Of a stretch of DNA of 64,000 bases, positions 23,814 through 36,300 are shown one piece after another. A program made the translations under genes and the position numbers. Positions within the stretch are counted from its first letter, which is position 1. Each line of letters begins with the position of its first letter. The notes below the pieces were generated by a model, which was not told the origin of the DNA, searched no databases, and worked only from the letters and a program-made list of their open reading frames with translations. The stretch comes from Agarophyton chilense (taxonomy: Eukaryota; Rhodophyta; Florideophyceae; Gracilariales; Gracilariaceae). Location of the stretch: assembly GCA_030374765.1 (NCBI GenBank), contig JARGXX010000004.1:558001-622000 (forward strand), in the 5' to 3' direction.

Positions 23814-26800
23814 AACTCCTAAAGGGACTACTCGAGGCCAATCCTCCCTCTTCAAGGCCCTGCCTCAACCGATTGGATGGTCATGAGCCAAAGAGCTCCT
23901 CACCTCTCAATACGAACCACCCACAATGGACCACTCAGGATGAACCACAGTTTGAACACAGTAACGACCCTGTGTGTATTCTCAGGAAAGAGAACTATAA
24001 AGTTCGAGTAACCGTAGGACTTCGTTCCAAAAACTCTCAAGTGACCACAGCGGTATTCGACACAGGCGCTGGTCTCAACTTGGTCCAACCTAAGGAACTC
24101 CTACTGGGGTGGCAAGATATCGTTCAGGCAAGGAAGACCCCAAACATTACCGATGCATCACGTAGTCCAATGGAAATTAAAGGGATGATACCACTTGACC
24201 TCCAGTTAGGACAATTCAAAGTTCGCACGTCGTTCCCTGTATGTTCTAACTTGGGCGCTGAGGCAATCCTAGGGACCTCCTTTATCGACCGATACACTAA
24301 GGCCATTTATCCAGGCTTTAGGAAAGTCGCGTTCTACGGCGCACCTTCCATCTCCATGACTGGTTCCGATCCAAGGCCAGAAGCTAACCGCAAACGAGCT
24401 TCTGTCTCCGAAAACACGAAGTCCAATAAGGTTCTCTTGTCAAAGGCCATAAAGATACCCCCGATAATCCAAATCACTGTATCGGTCCATTCCCAGTTCT
24501 CAGGTCTCGTAACGATTCAGAAACACCCGAAAACGGTTCTGAAGCACCTTACCTTAATGACCAATGGAGTAATGGACATCGACCCCAACAGGTGCTTTTT
24601 GGTGACAATCAGCAACTTCCGAGATAAACCCGTGCGGTCACCTAAAGTTACAGTGATTGATATCACTCTACCCGCGCTCGTGGCCATTATGGAGGACCAA
24701 ATGGATAACCTTGCAACGCCAACTCCCGACGAGGACGTCGACTCACGGGAGCGGACGGTCGCCATCAGTGCATAATTCGAATCCTTTACGCCCCAGGTAC
24801 TTGATCTCTTCAAGGAATACCAGGCCATTTGGTAAGTTAGATGCGGCACAATCAGAGCCACTATACACCGCATTGACGTTCAAGATGATGCTAGACCACA
24901 GTTCCAGCACCCATACCGTACCGGTCTTAAAGGTAGAGAAATTGTCGCCGACTGGCCAAGATGCGCAAAGCTCAAGTCATAGCGCCACCGCCTCCAAACC
25001 AATCCGAACGGGTAAGTCCTCCTGTCATCGTGGCGAAGAAATATGGCTCAGTCAGGTTCTGTGTCGACTACAGGAAGCTTAACGCAGTAACCAAGACGGA
25101 CTCATACCCGATACCCCGCATGGACGACTTTCTGGATTCCTTTGGCGATGCTGTCGTATTTACAAGACTGGACGCTAAGTCTGGATACTGGCAAATCCTT
25201 TTGACCGAAGATGCGAGAGCGCTGACAACCTTTACCACCCATAAAGGTCTGTTCAGATTTACTCGCATGCTCTTTGGTTTGAAGAATGCAACAGCCAGTT
25301 TCCAACGGGTAATGGATATTATACTGTCCAGAGTTAAATGGAAGTTCGCCCTGGTCTATTTGGATGACGTTATAATCTTCTCACGGACCGTAAAGGAACA
25401 CCTTCGCCCCATGAAGAAAATGCTAACAATCCTACAGGACGCTGTAGTAACACTGAAACTCCGCAAATGCGCTTTCTTCCAGGCCTCAGTGGACTATTTC
25501 GGTCACGTTGTCTTCCTAGGAAAGAAGAGGTGGCCACACGGACCACAAATGCGATTCGCCAGGCGAAGCCTCCTAGGACCCACACGGAACCACGATCCTT
25601 CGTGGGCTTGTGCAAAGTTTACCGACGGTTCGTCCAAGGGTTTGCCAAGATCTCGGCCCCTCTCAACGCGATTCTAAAGAAGGGAACACCTTCGGAGTTC
25701 GAAGCCCTTACCGATGACCAGTACGAGGCATTTCAGACCCTAAAAGACAAATAGCTGAACCCACCCATATTAGCTTTACAAAAGCCCAAAAGGCCTTTCG
25801 TCCTGGACACAGACGCCTCTGACGTCCAAGTGGGTTGTGCACTGCTACAGGAACAGGAGTCACCGGAGGACTATCGACCTACTGAAACTCCGTCCGTACC
25901 TCGAGGGAACTAGGTTTACCATTAGGAGAGACCATGATTCACTCCGCTGGCTATTAAATATGGCCGATGCAACAAGTCGCCTCGCTCTATGGCGCCTCAG
26001 GCTGTCAGAATATGACTAAGAGATAACCTATAGCCCGGGCATCAAGCACTAGGCAGCAGATGCCCTCTCGCGAATCATTACCGACGGAACTGACGACACT
26101 CCATTGGACGACCTAATTCCTACCCCTTTTACAGACGATAGACCACATGACTAAACGGAAACAGATGACCTCATGGGTAAGCTGCAATCGGAGGCTCCTG
26201 AGGTAAAGGAGAAGGAAGTATACCTATTGGACTGGGAGACAGTACCGCCCAATTCGGCACCATCTCAGGTTAATGCGATAGCCCCGGAGGAAAAAGAACT
26301 CCTCCCTATAACTATTGAGGAACTCCTACAGGCTCAGGTCTAAGACGAGTACTGTAAGGAAACAGCCCAATTGGTAGGAACCCCAGGATGCATGCTCTAC
26401 TATGACCGATTTGGACAACTACGTCGCCGCTCACCGCTGGATGGCGCACTCAAATGGGTAATTCCAGCTTCGCTAAGGGCACGATTCCTATACCGCGCCC
26501 GTTTCCACCGCTTGGCTGGTCACCCTGGAGGCCGACGAGAGTACCAGACCCTAAGGAAGTTCTTCTACTGGCCACTAATGGCGCTGGACCTATGGCAAAC
26601 CGCACGGAACTGCGCATCGTGCGCACAGATCCGAAGGTCTCGTGCCAAACATCAGGCCAAATTGAAGCTTTTCCCTGCCGCAGGTCCAATGGAATTTGTC
26701 TCAATGAATATACTTGGGCTTTTGTCTAAGTCGTTCCATGGGAAACGGTTTGTTTTGGTTATAACCGATAGGTTTACCAAACTTACCCGAGCCCTACCAC

Positions 26801-28063
26801 TAGGAAAGACAACGGCCACGGATGTCTCCACGGCCATCTCGTCCCACTGGGCATATCCATATGGAATGCTACTCCACCTCCTTACGGATAATGGCAGACA
26901 GTTTGTATCCAAATTCTTCTCGCATGTCTGTGCTACCTTAGATACCAAACATGTGACGACCACGGCGTACCACCCGCAAACCAATGGCCAAGCGGAACGC
27001 TTCAACCGCACCCTTATGGAACGAATGGCGCACTTCATTTTGGAGCATCAATTGGACTGGGACGACTACGTTGAGCCACTGGTTTATGCCTACACCACGC
27101 AGGTGCACGCTTCCACGTGGACAACACCGTTCGACTAAACGCTAAGGGGAGCGCCGCCGCCAATAGATGTTGACCGTCAGGAGTCTATCATACCCCAGGA
27201 CATAACCGAAGGGATGACTCCTACCCAGGCGAAGCGCTACTCGCGCCGACGCATCGACCGCATTCTCCGATCGGCCAGAACTGTACTAAACAAGGCCCAA
27301 TGGCGCTACAAGATCAATTTCGACAAAGCCGTTTGGAACACACCGACCTTTTGGGAAAGGGGACCTGCTTTACCTGGACCGGCCATCGAAGGACACTGAG
27401 GAACTCGAGGCCACTACGCAGATGCTCTTATCTCACTCTACGGGACCATGCAAAGTCTTTAAGGCCAATGAACACATCATCACGTTACTCTTTGATGGCC
27501 TACAGGACACCGTGTCTATTGACCACGTGACACGAGCTCCTGGTTCCTCCGGACCACCACAGTCCCAGCCCCCTAATCCAGCGGAAGCAACACGACCTCA
27601 GGTCGACGATCAAGTCTCCACACACCCTATGGCAGTTCCCGCGGACTCGACTAGCCCCGCGGACCCGATGGTCAACGCCAACTACTATGACCCATCTCTC
27701 CCAACCGAATCCGATGGATTCGCCCCTCTGGACCACACTCTCCTTCCGGAGAATGAACACCAACTGGAATATGTGACTGAGCGCATCATCTTCGCCGGTC
27801 GGGAAGAAGATGGAACTATGCGCTATCACGTCCGTTGGTTCGGCTACACACCTGAGGAAGATTCTTGGCAAGAGCCTCAAACCATTCCGGCTAATTTTAT
27901 CGCCCGCTATTGGCGCAGAATCAGCCACTCGCAGCGCGGCCTTCAGGAGGGGGCAACCATTTTTCCGAATAATCCCCAAACGCCTCCCAAACCGCCTCCC
28001 GACACGACGGTTCGCCGTAGCTCCCGCATCAGGGAACAAGGTCTGTCCTTCGGAGACTCCTGA
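23814..28063 (+). pseudogene. Gyp-C pol: protease to chromodomain, multiply broken
   Basis: Protease VFDTGAGLNLV (about 24055) lies in a frame that opens at 23696. RT lies in a second frame, 24961-25520, with FCVDYRKLN and intact YLDD (about 25360). The RNase H connection is in a third frame from 25467 (SFVGLCKVYRRFV), followed by stops at about 25752, 26018, 26050, 26152 and 26341. The integrase (26371-27138) has H2C2 (CASCAQIR), a first catalytic Asp changed to Asn (VSMNIL), and intact TDNG and QAERFN. A well-preserved chromodomain is at about 27770-27925 (YHVRWFGYTPEEDSWQEP). At least two frameshifts and about seven stops make it a dead copy. Confidence 0.9.
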
Positions 28064-28235
28064 GGAAGACCCGAGACGCTCTTAAGATTGGACGCCGTCC
28101 CGAGGCACGCACGTTTGAGATACAAGAACGACCTTGGGAAAGCACAAGCATTAATTTATTTGACAACTGACAGAAATAGAACAGCCCTCACCATGACCTC
28201 GAGGTTCGCGGAAGCGCTCAGAACACCATCAAGAC

Positions 28236-29287
28236 TCATGGGGGCGGCGAAGGAGTAACTCCGTCGTCCTCATTGGAACCTGCAGAAGCGAAACCAGGAC
28301 TAGGGTCACCTGAGGAGCCAATTGGACCACCAGAACCGGCCCGAGCGAGCCGAGCACGCTTCTTCGGCGGAGACTCACCTGAGGAAATATTGTCACCATC
28401 GGAAGCCCCCCGGTCGCTATAATTTAGACCATACCGGGCACCCAAGTCGGCAATAACCCTCTGGGACATCACCTGCGCATTCTGCTACCGGAAATTGACC
28501 ATAGCGGTCTTCAGATTTTGAACCTGTTGGACAACCGGGGCGTAGCGCACCGAGCGACGCGCCCAGGAGTAGGCTTCCCTCAGGACTGTCGCATTGTCCA
28601 TCGAGGTAGTAATACCAACGGGACGGCAGAATGGAATGATACACTGCCCGCGGATCTCAACAGATGGTATGGTCATAGCGGTCCCCGGGGGCGCTCTTAA
28701 GCTACTTGATATCCAGAGGAGCACCCCGCTTAGTTGTTCGAAGCCATGGTGCCGCTGCCCACAGGTGGGTCCGCCGGAAAATGGATAGGAAAACCGACGG
28801 AAGCGACATAGTCCGGAGAGAGAATGGCACATCCGACGGGCTTATAAGGCGATCGCGGCATCGCCCGCGACCAATGGAGGAATACCGCGATGGGAAGAAG
28901 GAATGATGAAACCGAATCGGGCAGGCTGACTGACGTGACCTTGTATGGAAAAAGCGCGCACCGTGGTTCACGGCGGACAACGCGCGTAAGGTCGCCAAAG
29001 AAATACCCAAGGATAGGAAAAGCGGCAAGGAACCCCCGCCGCGCGTACAGTACCTTAGGTGAACTCATTTCCAACCTTGCGCCAAGGGTCAGCTCTTACG
29101 ACCTGGTGCCCCCAAGGATGGTGGCGATGCGAAGGCCCGTCGCGCCCACTGGTAACGAGAACAACGAACCCCCGGGATGGTCATAAGACGCCGACATGTC
29201 GGGCACCGCACCGCTCGTGTCGAGGCCATTACGACGCTCAGGATCACGACGTTCCGACCGCGAAGGCAAGATTAAAGGTTCAGCCAT
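28236..29287 (-). pseudogene. Gyp-C antisense ORF between pol and 3' LTR, broken
   Basis: Function unknown. The likely start is ATG at 29287 (MAEPLILPSRSERRD). The coding signal continues through two other frames (about 29074-28702 and 28832-28485) and ends at 28236 after ENISSGESPPKKRARLARA-like basic and acidic text; the actual start of that segment reads GDNISSGESPPKKRARL. PKKRARL resembles a monopartite nuclear localisation signal. The segment VVQQVQNLKTAMVNFR followed by QRVIADLGARYG is helical and resembles the middle of the Gyp-B antisense ORF. It has at least two frameshifts and one stop. Same position and strand as in Gyp-B, D and E. Confidence 0.45.
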
Positions 29288-29355
29288 AGGTCCAGTTAGA
29301 GCCAGACCCCCAGAAAGGTGTGGGGCAATTTAGACTTCCCTGTGACGGTCGAATC

Positions 29356-29370
29356 CTAAGGAGGGAGATA
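29356..29370 (+). other. Polypurine tract of Gyp-C
   Basis: CTAAGGAGGGAGATA directly before the 3' LTR. Confidence 0.65.
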
Positions 29371-29816
29371 TGTGAAGGAGCGATGATACCGGTTGAGCCC
29401 TGTAAGCCGCCGGGCCCTGAGATCTCTTACATGCGACACGTGGAAGGGTCAACCTCAGGTGGACTCATGTAGATTATTAATTTATTTTAGTTAGTGTAAT
29501 AGATTAGCATTACAGTGCCAGGGAGATCCCAGAAACTCGCCAGTACTATTTACTTAGCTCGAGTGACGCTTCTCCCTTAGAGTAAGGTAGGCACCGTTAG
29601 GATACTAAATAGCCCCCTTTGGTATATTATTTCCACCCTTCGGTCTTCAAGCCATCGTTTCCGTAGCTCGAACCTATAGGACTACGCAGTAAACGCCAGC
29701 CCATTGCACCAAGTACTCTGGGAGTGCCACCGTCAAGGATTCGAACTGTAGAACCCGCTCTACAACTCTACCACCGGTCGAGACCCGTACGCTGACCCAA
29801 CAGTCATTGCGTTACA
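29371..29816 (+). repeat. 3' LTR of Gyp-C
   Basis: 446 bp, bounded by TGTGAAG...GTTACA. It is visibly diverged from the 5' LTR, which fits an older insertion. Confidence 0.9.
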
Positions 29817-29851
29817 TAGTGAGGCAGCTTCCCGCCGGTTCCGAATGCGCG

Positions 29852-31364
29852 TCAAATGACGAGCTTAAACCCTTGCAAAGACCGTCCAATAATTCGTCCG
29901 GGCTTTGCGGAGCATATCTTCACCTTGAAGACATTAAACCGAACCATATTGTACAGGAAACGGTAGCGAGCGAAAGCAATCCGGAACTTCTTGTTCGCCT
30001 TCTGTCGCTTCGAATTCAAAGCCTTCTTCGCAAGGCTCGAAATTCCCTCATCGCCATCGTCGGACTCTGAGCCAGAGTCATTTCTGGAATGCGACAATGT
30101 CTTATAGTGGCAGTAGGGCTGACCTTTGATGTTGTCAATATACTACAATGGCCTTGTAGGTGATGGATGCGAGGGATCATCGGCGATGCAGCTCCGGCCG
30201 AGCTACCATCTCGGTGTTGTCAGCCATGTGTAGTGTTGACATGTACCTTCTGGTTGAGTAATTTTTAGTACTTGTAATTGTAATTATATTCATTTTAGTG
30301 CAGTAGTGGAGTGGCCACCTGGCACTGTAGCCAATGCTGGCCAGGTCTCTGGCACTAGGTCAGAGACCGTGCCTTGCTCGCACCTCCCGGGTGATCTGGA
30401 GAGTGCAGTCTACTGAATATAGGGAACTGCACCTCCCCCATCCTAATCTGATAAAAACAGGCACCACTGGGGTCACGACTATACCTTTTGGTTCATTTTT
30501 TCCCAACTACCACACAGGCTTTCCCGCGCGTCGACGCCTACCATCGTTCACCTACACGGTATAGGCTAGTTGCCCCGCCGTTTGTCCTTGTGGGGTTTCA
30601 CGGTGCCCTGTTACCATCGAGGTTTATTACGTCTACCTTCTAAGGTTGAGCGTCAACACGCTCCCTACGGTTGAGCGTCACCGCGCTCTCGATAAAAGAC
30701 AGTAGCATATCCCAGAGGTAATTTTACGACAGACAATAAGCCCTTCCATCGCCTGTCTGCTGTCGACAAGAAAGTCCTCCCCCTTTGATTTCTTCTTTAA
30801 ATTCTTCCGCTACTCCTTCAATTCCTTTATGTCTTTAGTCATGCATTTCTGCGCCTTATCCAACCCTTCTATGGAAGAAAGAATTTTCTGCATTTCACTG
30901 GAGCGTGTAGTAGCCTCATTCCCAGAGTCAGAATCCGGAGCGAACTCAGATTCGTATTCACTCAAGGAGTCACCCTATTTGCCCCCCGTCACGCGATTAG
31001 AACGCCCTAGAGGTATTTTATCCGAGACGGTTACAACTCAAGTACATGCTACTCCCTTAGAAGACCGCTCTTTTGACGCACTCCTGCCGCCACTTAGTGG
31101 GTATGTTTTATCTTCAATGCGATGGAATAAGACGTCCGACTCACCCTCGTTAAAGACCCCCGGGATCTCATTCCTAATTACACGAAGGAAAGCATTTTTG
31201 CTCTCTGGACATACTCCAAGGTAAACTGAAAGCCTACCCCGAAAATCTTCTCTTATGATTCCCAAGTCATCTTCCCCCATGACCTCGGTTTTCTGCCCGA
31301 GAGCACCGCAGTTTTGAAATTTTGTTTGTAGCAGATCCATCAACTCTAAGAACAGTCTACCCAT
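29852..31364 (-). pseudogene. Decayed unknown ORF split by a solo LTR
   Basis: Not recognised. The right part (31364-31038, with later fragments to about 30760) starts MGRLFLELMDLLQ and contains an acidic SEYESEFAPDSDSGNE stretch and a probable coiled coil (SSIEGLDKAQKCMTKDIKEL). The left part (30097-29852) reads SRNDSGSESDDGDEG then basic KKALNSKRQKANKKFRIAF. Acidic-then-basic composition resembles a gag-like or nucleic-acid-binding protein. Two or more stops are present, and the frame does not join cleanly across the LTR, so it is dead or mis-assigned. Confidence 0.3.
30098..30731 (+). repeat. Solo LTR of the Gyp-B family with intact target duplication
   Basis: 634 bp, starting TGTCTTATAG and ending TTTTACGACA. 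It is flanked by a perfect 5-bp duplication GACAA (30093-30097 and 30732-30736), which fixes the LTR ends for the whole family. Confidence 0.95.
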
Positions 31365-32410
31365 TCCGTTTCAGGACTACTTAAACCCGTAGTGCATGCT
31401 TTCACTTTTACGAGGGCTGCTACTGGCTGAGTGTGCGAAATAAATAGGTTCAGTTGTCATCAGACTCCCATAAAAGTCGAACTAGGTCTGGGCCTCGTAT
31501 CCGCCAGGTCTCTGAGATTCGTGCCTAAAACAAAATACCCACAGTTACTCCTGGACAGATCTTTGTTCTTTAAACACCCCCCGTCCTGCGTCATTACGCA
31601 AGGGGCATGGTATGGACATGTGAAAAATTGTTTTCAGAAAACACTTTGAACACTAAACACCAATATAGTAAAACTTTGACATGCAAATTGAAAAAACCTT
31701 ATAAAAATTGATAAAAAACACGCAGAACCCCCAGGCAGATAAAACTTTTACTCGAGCTCCTAAATGTCATTGATGATAAACTTGCGCACGTTAGAAAAAA
31801 CCTCTGTTCACCCAATTAATGAAAGACCTTATATAATTCCGTTTCTGGACTTCAACACGAGAAACGTTAGTAAAGCTCAATGGAAAATAATACATACGGA
31901 AACTCGCTTAAATCTACATTTTATTTAACTTAGCCTTTAAAATTAATTTTCAAAAGCATAGTGCAATGCCGGGCTCTGCTGGGCCTTGCTACACCAAAAA
32001 TTTAATTTTTTTCGAAAATTGAAACACGTCTCAAGAATTCTGAAAAAAACACTAACACAATAGGGATCACTGGCCTACGAAGCCGGGATCACTTCTATCT
32101 CCAACAAGGAACCCTCCCTGACTTACTCCGTTAGCCAGCTTAGGCTGCCCAGTCGACATCACGAGGAGGTGGAGTAAAGCTTTAGTCGACCAAACGCAAA
32201 GGCGTCAATTTTTCGTCTGGTCTCCGAAAATAATAATCCATACGCAGGCTCTCGATTAAAGCATTGTCATCAACATCAATTATTCAACTACTATTACAAT
32301 TGTCAATTGTTGGTATCAACTACGTTCTACACTATCAACGTTCGACTTTAGCGTTACAGTATAAGCGTTGTACAGGCTGAAAGAGCTTAAATCTACTTAA
32401 CTCGCGGTCC
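31365..32410. other. AT-rich intergenic DNA, nothing recognised
   Basis: Long A/T runs, no credible gene, no terminal repeats seen. Confidence 0.4.
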
Positions 32411-32435
32411 AGGGATATGTTTTTGAAACAGACTT
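32411..32435 (+). repeat. Detached Tc1 terminal repeat
   Basis: AGGGATATGTTTTTGAAACA followed by GACTT matches the right end of the Tc1 element at 63147-63172 and is the inverse of its left end at 41095. No transposase sequence is attached, so it is a relic or part of a non-autonomous element. Confidence 0.65.
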
Positions 32436-32456
32436 TGTTTATGTTTAACTTCTACT

Positions 32457-32650
32457 CGTCGAACGCGCCGCTCGTCACCAGCAATCTGATGGTACAGACT
32501 GCCCGAGCGGCACTGTGCATCATCGGCGTTCGACGACTCTCTCACCCCATATTCTGTACATCTAATCGTCCAACGCACCGCTCGTTCCCAGCAATCTGAA
32601 TAGACTGTTGCAGATTGCTCGAGCAGCGCTGTCGAACATTGGCGCTTGAC
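32457..32650. repeat. Two tandem copies of a palindromic repeat
   Basis: Copy 1 (32457-32535) has outer arms CGTCGAACGC / GCGTTCGACG and inner arms GCCGCTCG / CGAGCGGC, both perfect inverted repeats. Copy 2 (32567-32650) has the same frame (CGTCCAACGC ... GCGCTTGAC) and its own inner hairpin AGCAATCTG / CAGATTGCT. A third copy is at 6601-6676. This could be a small non-autonomous transposon or a structured element. Confidence 0.65.
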
Positions 32651-33306
32651 ACTTCAGATACCGTCACCTATTGACAGTTTGTGCTCGCGGCATATTGTGG
32701 TGTGGCGTTCCCACAAAAATATCGTAGATGTCCCTCAGCTGACGGAAAACTACGATATTCTCCTTCGCAACCGAGCGACAATATGAACAATTGGGTTGGA
32801 ATGGGGTTGGAATTAACTTGGAATTTTCATACAGTATTCGCTGATTGGTCATCATGGTGATGACACGCAACCAGTTTGATGAATTCACAGCCACTCTTGC
32901 GTTGCGTGTTGACACCGAAATATCAAGTTTCTCGCCTTTCCCTCGGGACTTAAATATGCGGTCTATTTATCTTCACCTAATCAAATACCCGTGTCTTTCG
33001 TCACGCATTTCTTTGATGCGATTCCAATCAGACATTTTCGAATCGCATTCTCCATTTCAGATCCAATCGATTTCAATAACTACCAAGTGCATCCAAAATC
33101 ACATGCTGTTCTAGGATTAGAGGGTGTGCAGAGGTGAAACAAGTAGTGCAAATTGTTTTTAACTAGTCCAAACGCAAGAGTTAAAATTCTGTTTTGTATT
33201 GCTACATGCAAACCAGAGAACAGTCTTAAAGTTCTTAGAATCAAACATCTACACACTTCGAGGGTGTGATTTAATAAACGGTAGTCCTCTTACACCCTGC
33301 AAATTT
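32651..33306. other. Intergenic region downstream of the bestrophin gene
   Basis: Contains the 3' end and terminator region of the minus-strand gene. Short frames here have no recognisable domain. Confidence 0.4.
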
Positions 33307-36300
33307 TCAAACGCTCTCGGAAGCAAAGTTGCCAACTTCACCTATCGCAGAGGACATCCCTGATGAAAAAGCTTTTCTGTCGTCGCGGATCAATGCTTGC
33401 ACACCGTGTTTGAACAGGTGCAAGTTCGTCCGAACAATTTTCGCAGCTTCATCGGCGAAATCTTCGAGGGGCACGTCCGAAATGTCATCCCCAAACGGAT
33501 TTGATAATTCTTCTGACCATTTTGCGGTTCCAACCACCCCATAGGAAATGAACACAATCCACAAAATCGTCAACCAGCCGCTTGACTCAACTAAGCCAAG
33601 AGGTAACAACAAAAGCCAGATCACCATGAAGATTTTAAGGTGTTGGACGTATCCAAAAGGCATCGGAATTTTGATAATCTCTTCAGCTTCGGTTGCTTCG
33701 TTCTTCAAATAGTAAAGATACCACATAATACACCAATGTTCGTCAAAGCTAGCAGGGTCGAAAACATCTTCAGATACGCGCCAGTAATCACCCCTTGTAA
33801 TGTAATGGTGCAACACATCAAGGCAGTAGTCAGCATGGTCCGGCGCCTTCATCAGCTGATTTGTGTCTTCTTCGCTCAGGAGCTTTCTGTAGGCTTCTCG
33901 TGATTCAACATTCCGGAGTCTGCACATGAGTCCCACGGAAAACGCAGCAATGTGTGCCGCAATTCGCTCCAAGTCCTTCTCGTGCCATTCGTTTCCACGA
34001 TAACTTTCAAAAAACCTGTTAGCGAGCAATCGCGTGTGCCCCAAAATATTGGTCCAAACTTGTACGCCTTTCACGTAGCGCCCATGACTTTCGTACAACC
34101 AGAAGCCCAGTAGAAGGAACAAGGCAAAGCCGACGTACTCCTGGACTGCGCTGTCAACAGCAATTCTTGAGCAAAACCATACCGTACAATTCATCTCCAC
34201 TTCGCCGTCAAAAGGAAATTCTCTTGAAATCACCCAAGCAACTACGACCGCTAATGCAGTCCAGATGAGAATTCCGGCAGTCTGCAGTGGTGAGAATGTG
34301 CACCTGGCCAGGCTCAATATTTGTCTGAAGCTTAGTGAATTGGTTTGCCTCTTCACGTCCACAACCCAATCTTCAGACGAATCTTCCCAAAATGATTCGA
34401 TAGCAGAAGGACGCACGAATTCAGTTCCTTTCCCTGTATAGTTTTTCTGCACGAACACAATGTCGGCGACAGTTTTGTTGGCCATGCTATTCAGATCCAA
34501 GTCATTCAAGTCCGTTCCGAATGGGAATTGCAATTCTCTGGCAATTTGGTACATGCTGTGCCGGATGTTAGTTTTTCATGCCACACATTGCGAAAAAGAA
34601 GAATGATACTTACCCTAGGACTCCATACGCAATGATTGGCACCCACAAAATGGTAAACCATCCTACAAGGGTAAATAACGTGGAGTGTCAGTGGAGAACT
34701 GCTGTGAAAGCATTGGATGTGGTTGCACGTACCTGAAAACTCTGCGAGAGCAAAAGGCAGAACCAAAAACCATAGTCCTAAAAAGCTTTTCAACAAAACA
34801 AGGAATCCAGGTGCAATTTCGAAAGATCGCAAAAATTTTGAATGCCGAATGACCTTTTCAAGCTCAATGATCTCATATTTCACAAAGGAAGTCCTGCTCC
34901 CGTATGTTACCGGAACACTTATTTGCTCTTTGTGACACATAAAGAACAGATAGTACGACCGAATGACGTCGACACAATGACTGACCATGCTGTCGGCGCA
35001 TTGAATTCTTGCGATATCTGAGAAAGACAACAACCCCTTGACTTCCCTCAAATCCCTTGAATTTCGGAGCTCGCTCTTCAGAACCAGAGGAATAGCCGCC
35101 ACATGAGCGAGAACCCTTGTTACATCTCCATCGTGAATTGTTCCTTCTGAAAAGAGCGTCTGGAATTGCACTGCGATAGAATGACACGACGAACGAAGGC
35201 GAGCACCCCAGACGCTTCCGGCCGCAATATACCTGATAAACGCCGCTTGAACAAAAAACCCGAGAAGCATAAAGGCAGCGAAAGAGACGTACGTGGCCAC
35301 CGTAGTGTCTACACTAAATCGTGACCGCCACCATCTGCTAATCATAGCCTCGTCTCGGGCAAGATAGGATATGAGTGTCGCTACTACAGTCCAAACCGTG
35401 ACGTAAAGTAGTATCCACCAGGGGACGGACTGCAGCAGATGCGAGAAGAGCGTGGGCTTTGCTTTGTCAGGTTCGGGTCCCTTGAAGGACAGTGCAGGTT
35501 CTTCCCCAAATTGGGGGCCACTATTCTTCTTTTTGAGAAAGTGGGCCAGATTGTATTCACTACTAACCCCTCCATCACCGAGGACACATCCAAGAGTCGG
35601 ATCGGATTCGGTTCTTTCCTCTCGGATGAGCTGTCTGGGGCCCCAGCCAACGCTCTCGACAGCCTGAACGACTGAGCTTGCGGCGTGAGCGCACATGTTT
35701 TCAAAAGGAATATCAATGGAGTCCCTCCCGTATGGATCTACAAGCTTCGCAGCAATCTCCTCCAGCCCGAGAACACCAAACGAAATCAGTGGTGCCCATA
35801 GAATCGTGTAAAATCCTGTAGAGGGTGTCATTGCGAGTGGCAGAAGAAGAAGCCAAAGCACCGTGAAAAGGTGTTGGTGCTGCGTGTAGCTCGCTATGAC
35901 TGGAAAGCGTTTAACACCAATGGCACGCGAAATTGTTTCACGAATCGATTTCACCCTACCCAACATAGTGCCCACGACTCCACCGGGAATACGATTTGGT
36001 GCGATGTGGGAATGGCCATCCCGAAAGTTGGAATCTTGGAGAAGAAGGTAAGCTTCTATTGTATGCAGCAGATGATGAACTGGGAATTGTTCCGAGAGCA
36101 TTGCGCGGCGATCCTCTTCTGAAAGGAGGCCTACGTCTTCCTCAGTCTGGTACTCATCCATGAGCAACAGAGTGTCGCGGAAACAGAGAGGCACTTGGGT
36201 GATATGTGCCACAATTCGTTCTTTGTCGTTTTTGTGGAAGAAACCATCGCTCAGACATTGCACGAATTCTACCGCCAAGTGACGAAGATTCATCTCCATG

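Larger units (their letters stand above)
21050..29816 (+). mobile_element. Gyp-C: Ty3/gypsy chromodomain LTR retrotransposon
   Basis: An 8.8 kb element, related to Gyp-B in gag and pol and the most decayed of the four complete ones. LTRs are 21050-21492 and 29371-29816. Order: LTR, primer binding site, gag, degenerate zinc knuckle, protease, RT, RNase H, integrase, chromodomain, antisense ORF, polypurine tract, LTR. Flanks (CGAAG left, TAGTG right) show no target duplication, so the ends have decayed or one flank was deleted. Confidence 0.93.

Noticed and set aside
32664..33114. Short overlapping frames downstream of the bestrophin gene
   Set aside because: No domain, no homology pattern and overlapping frames on both strands of AT-rich DNA.
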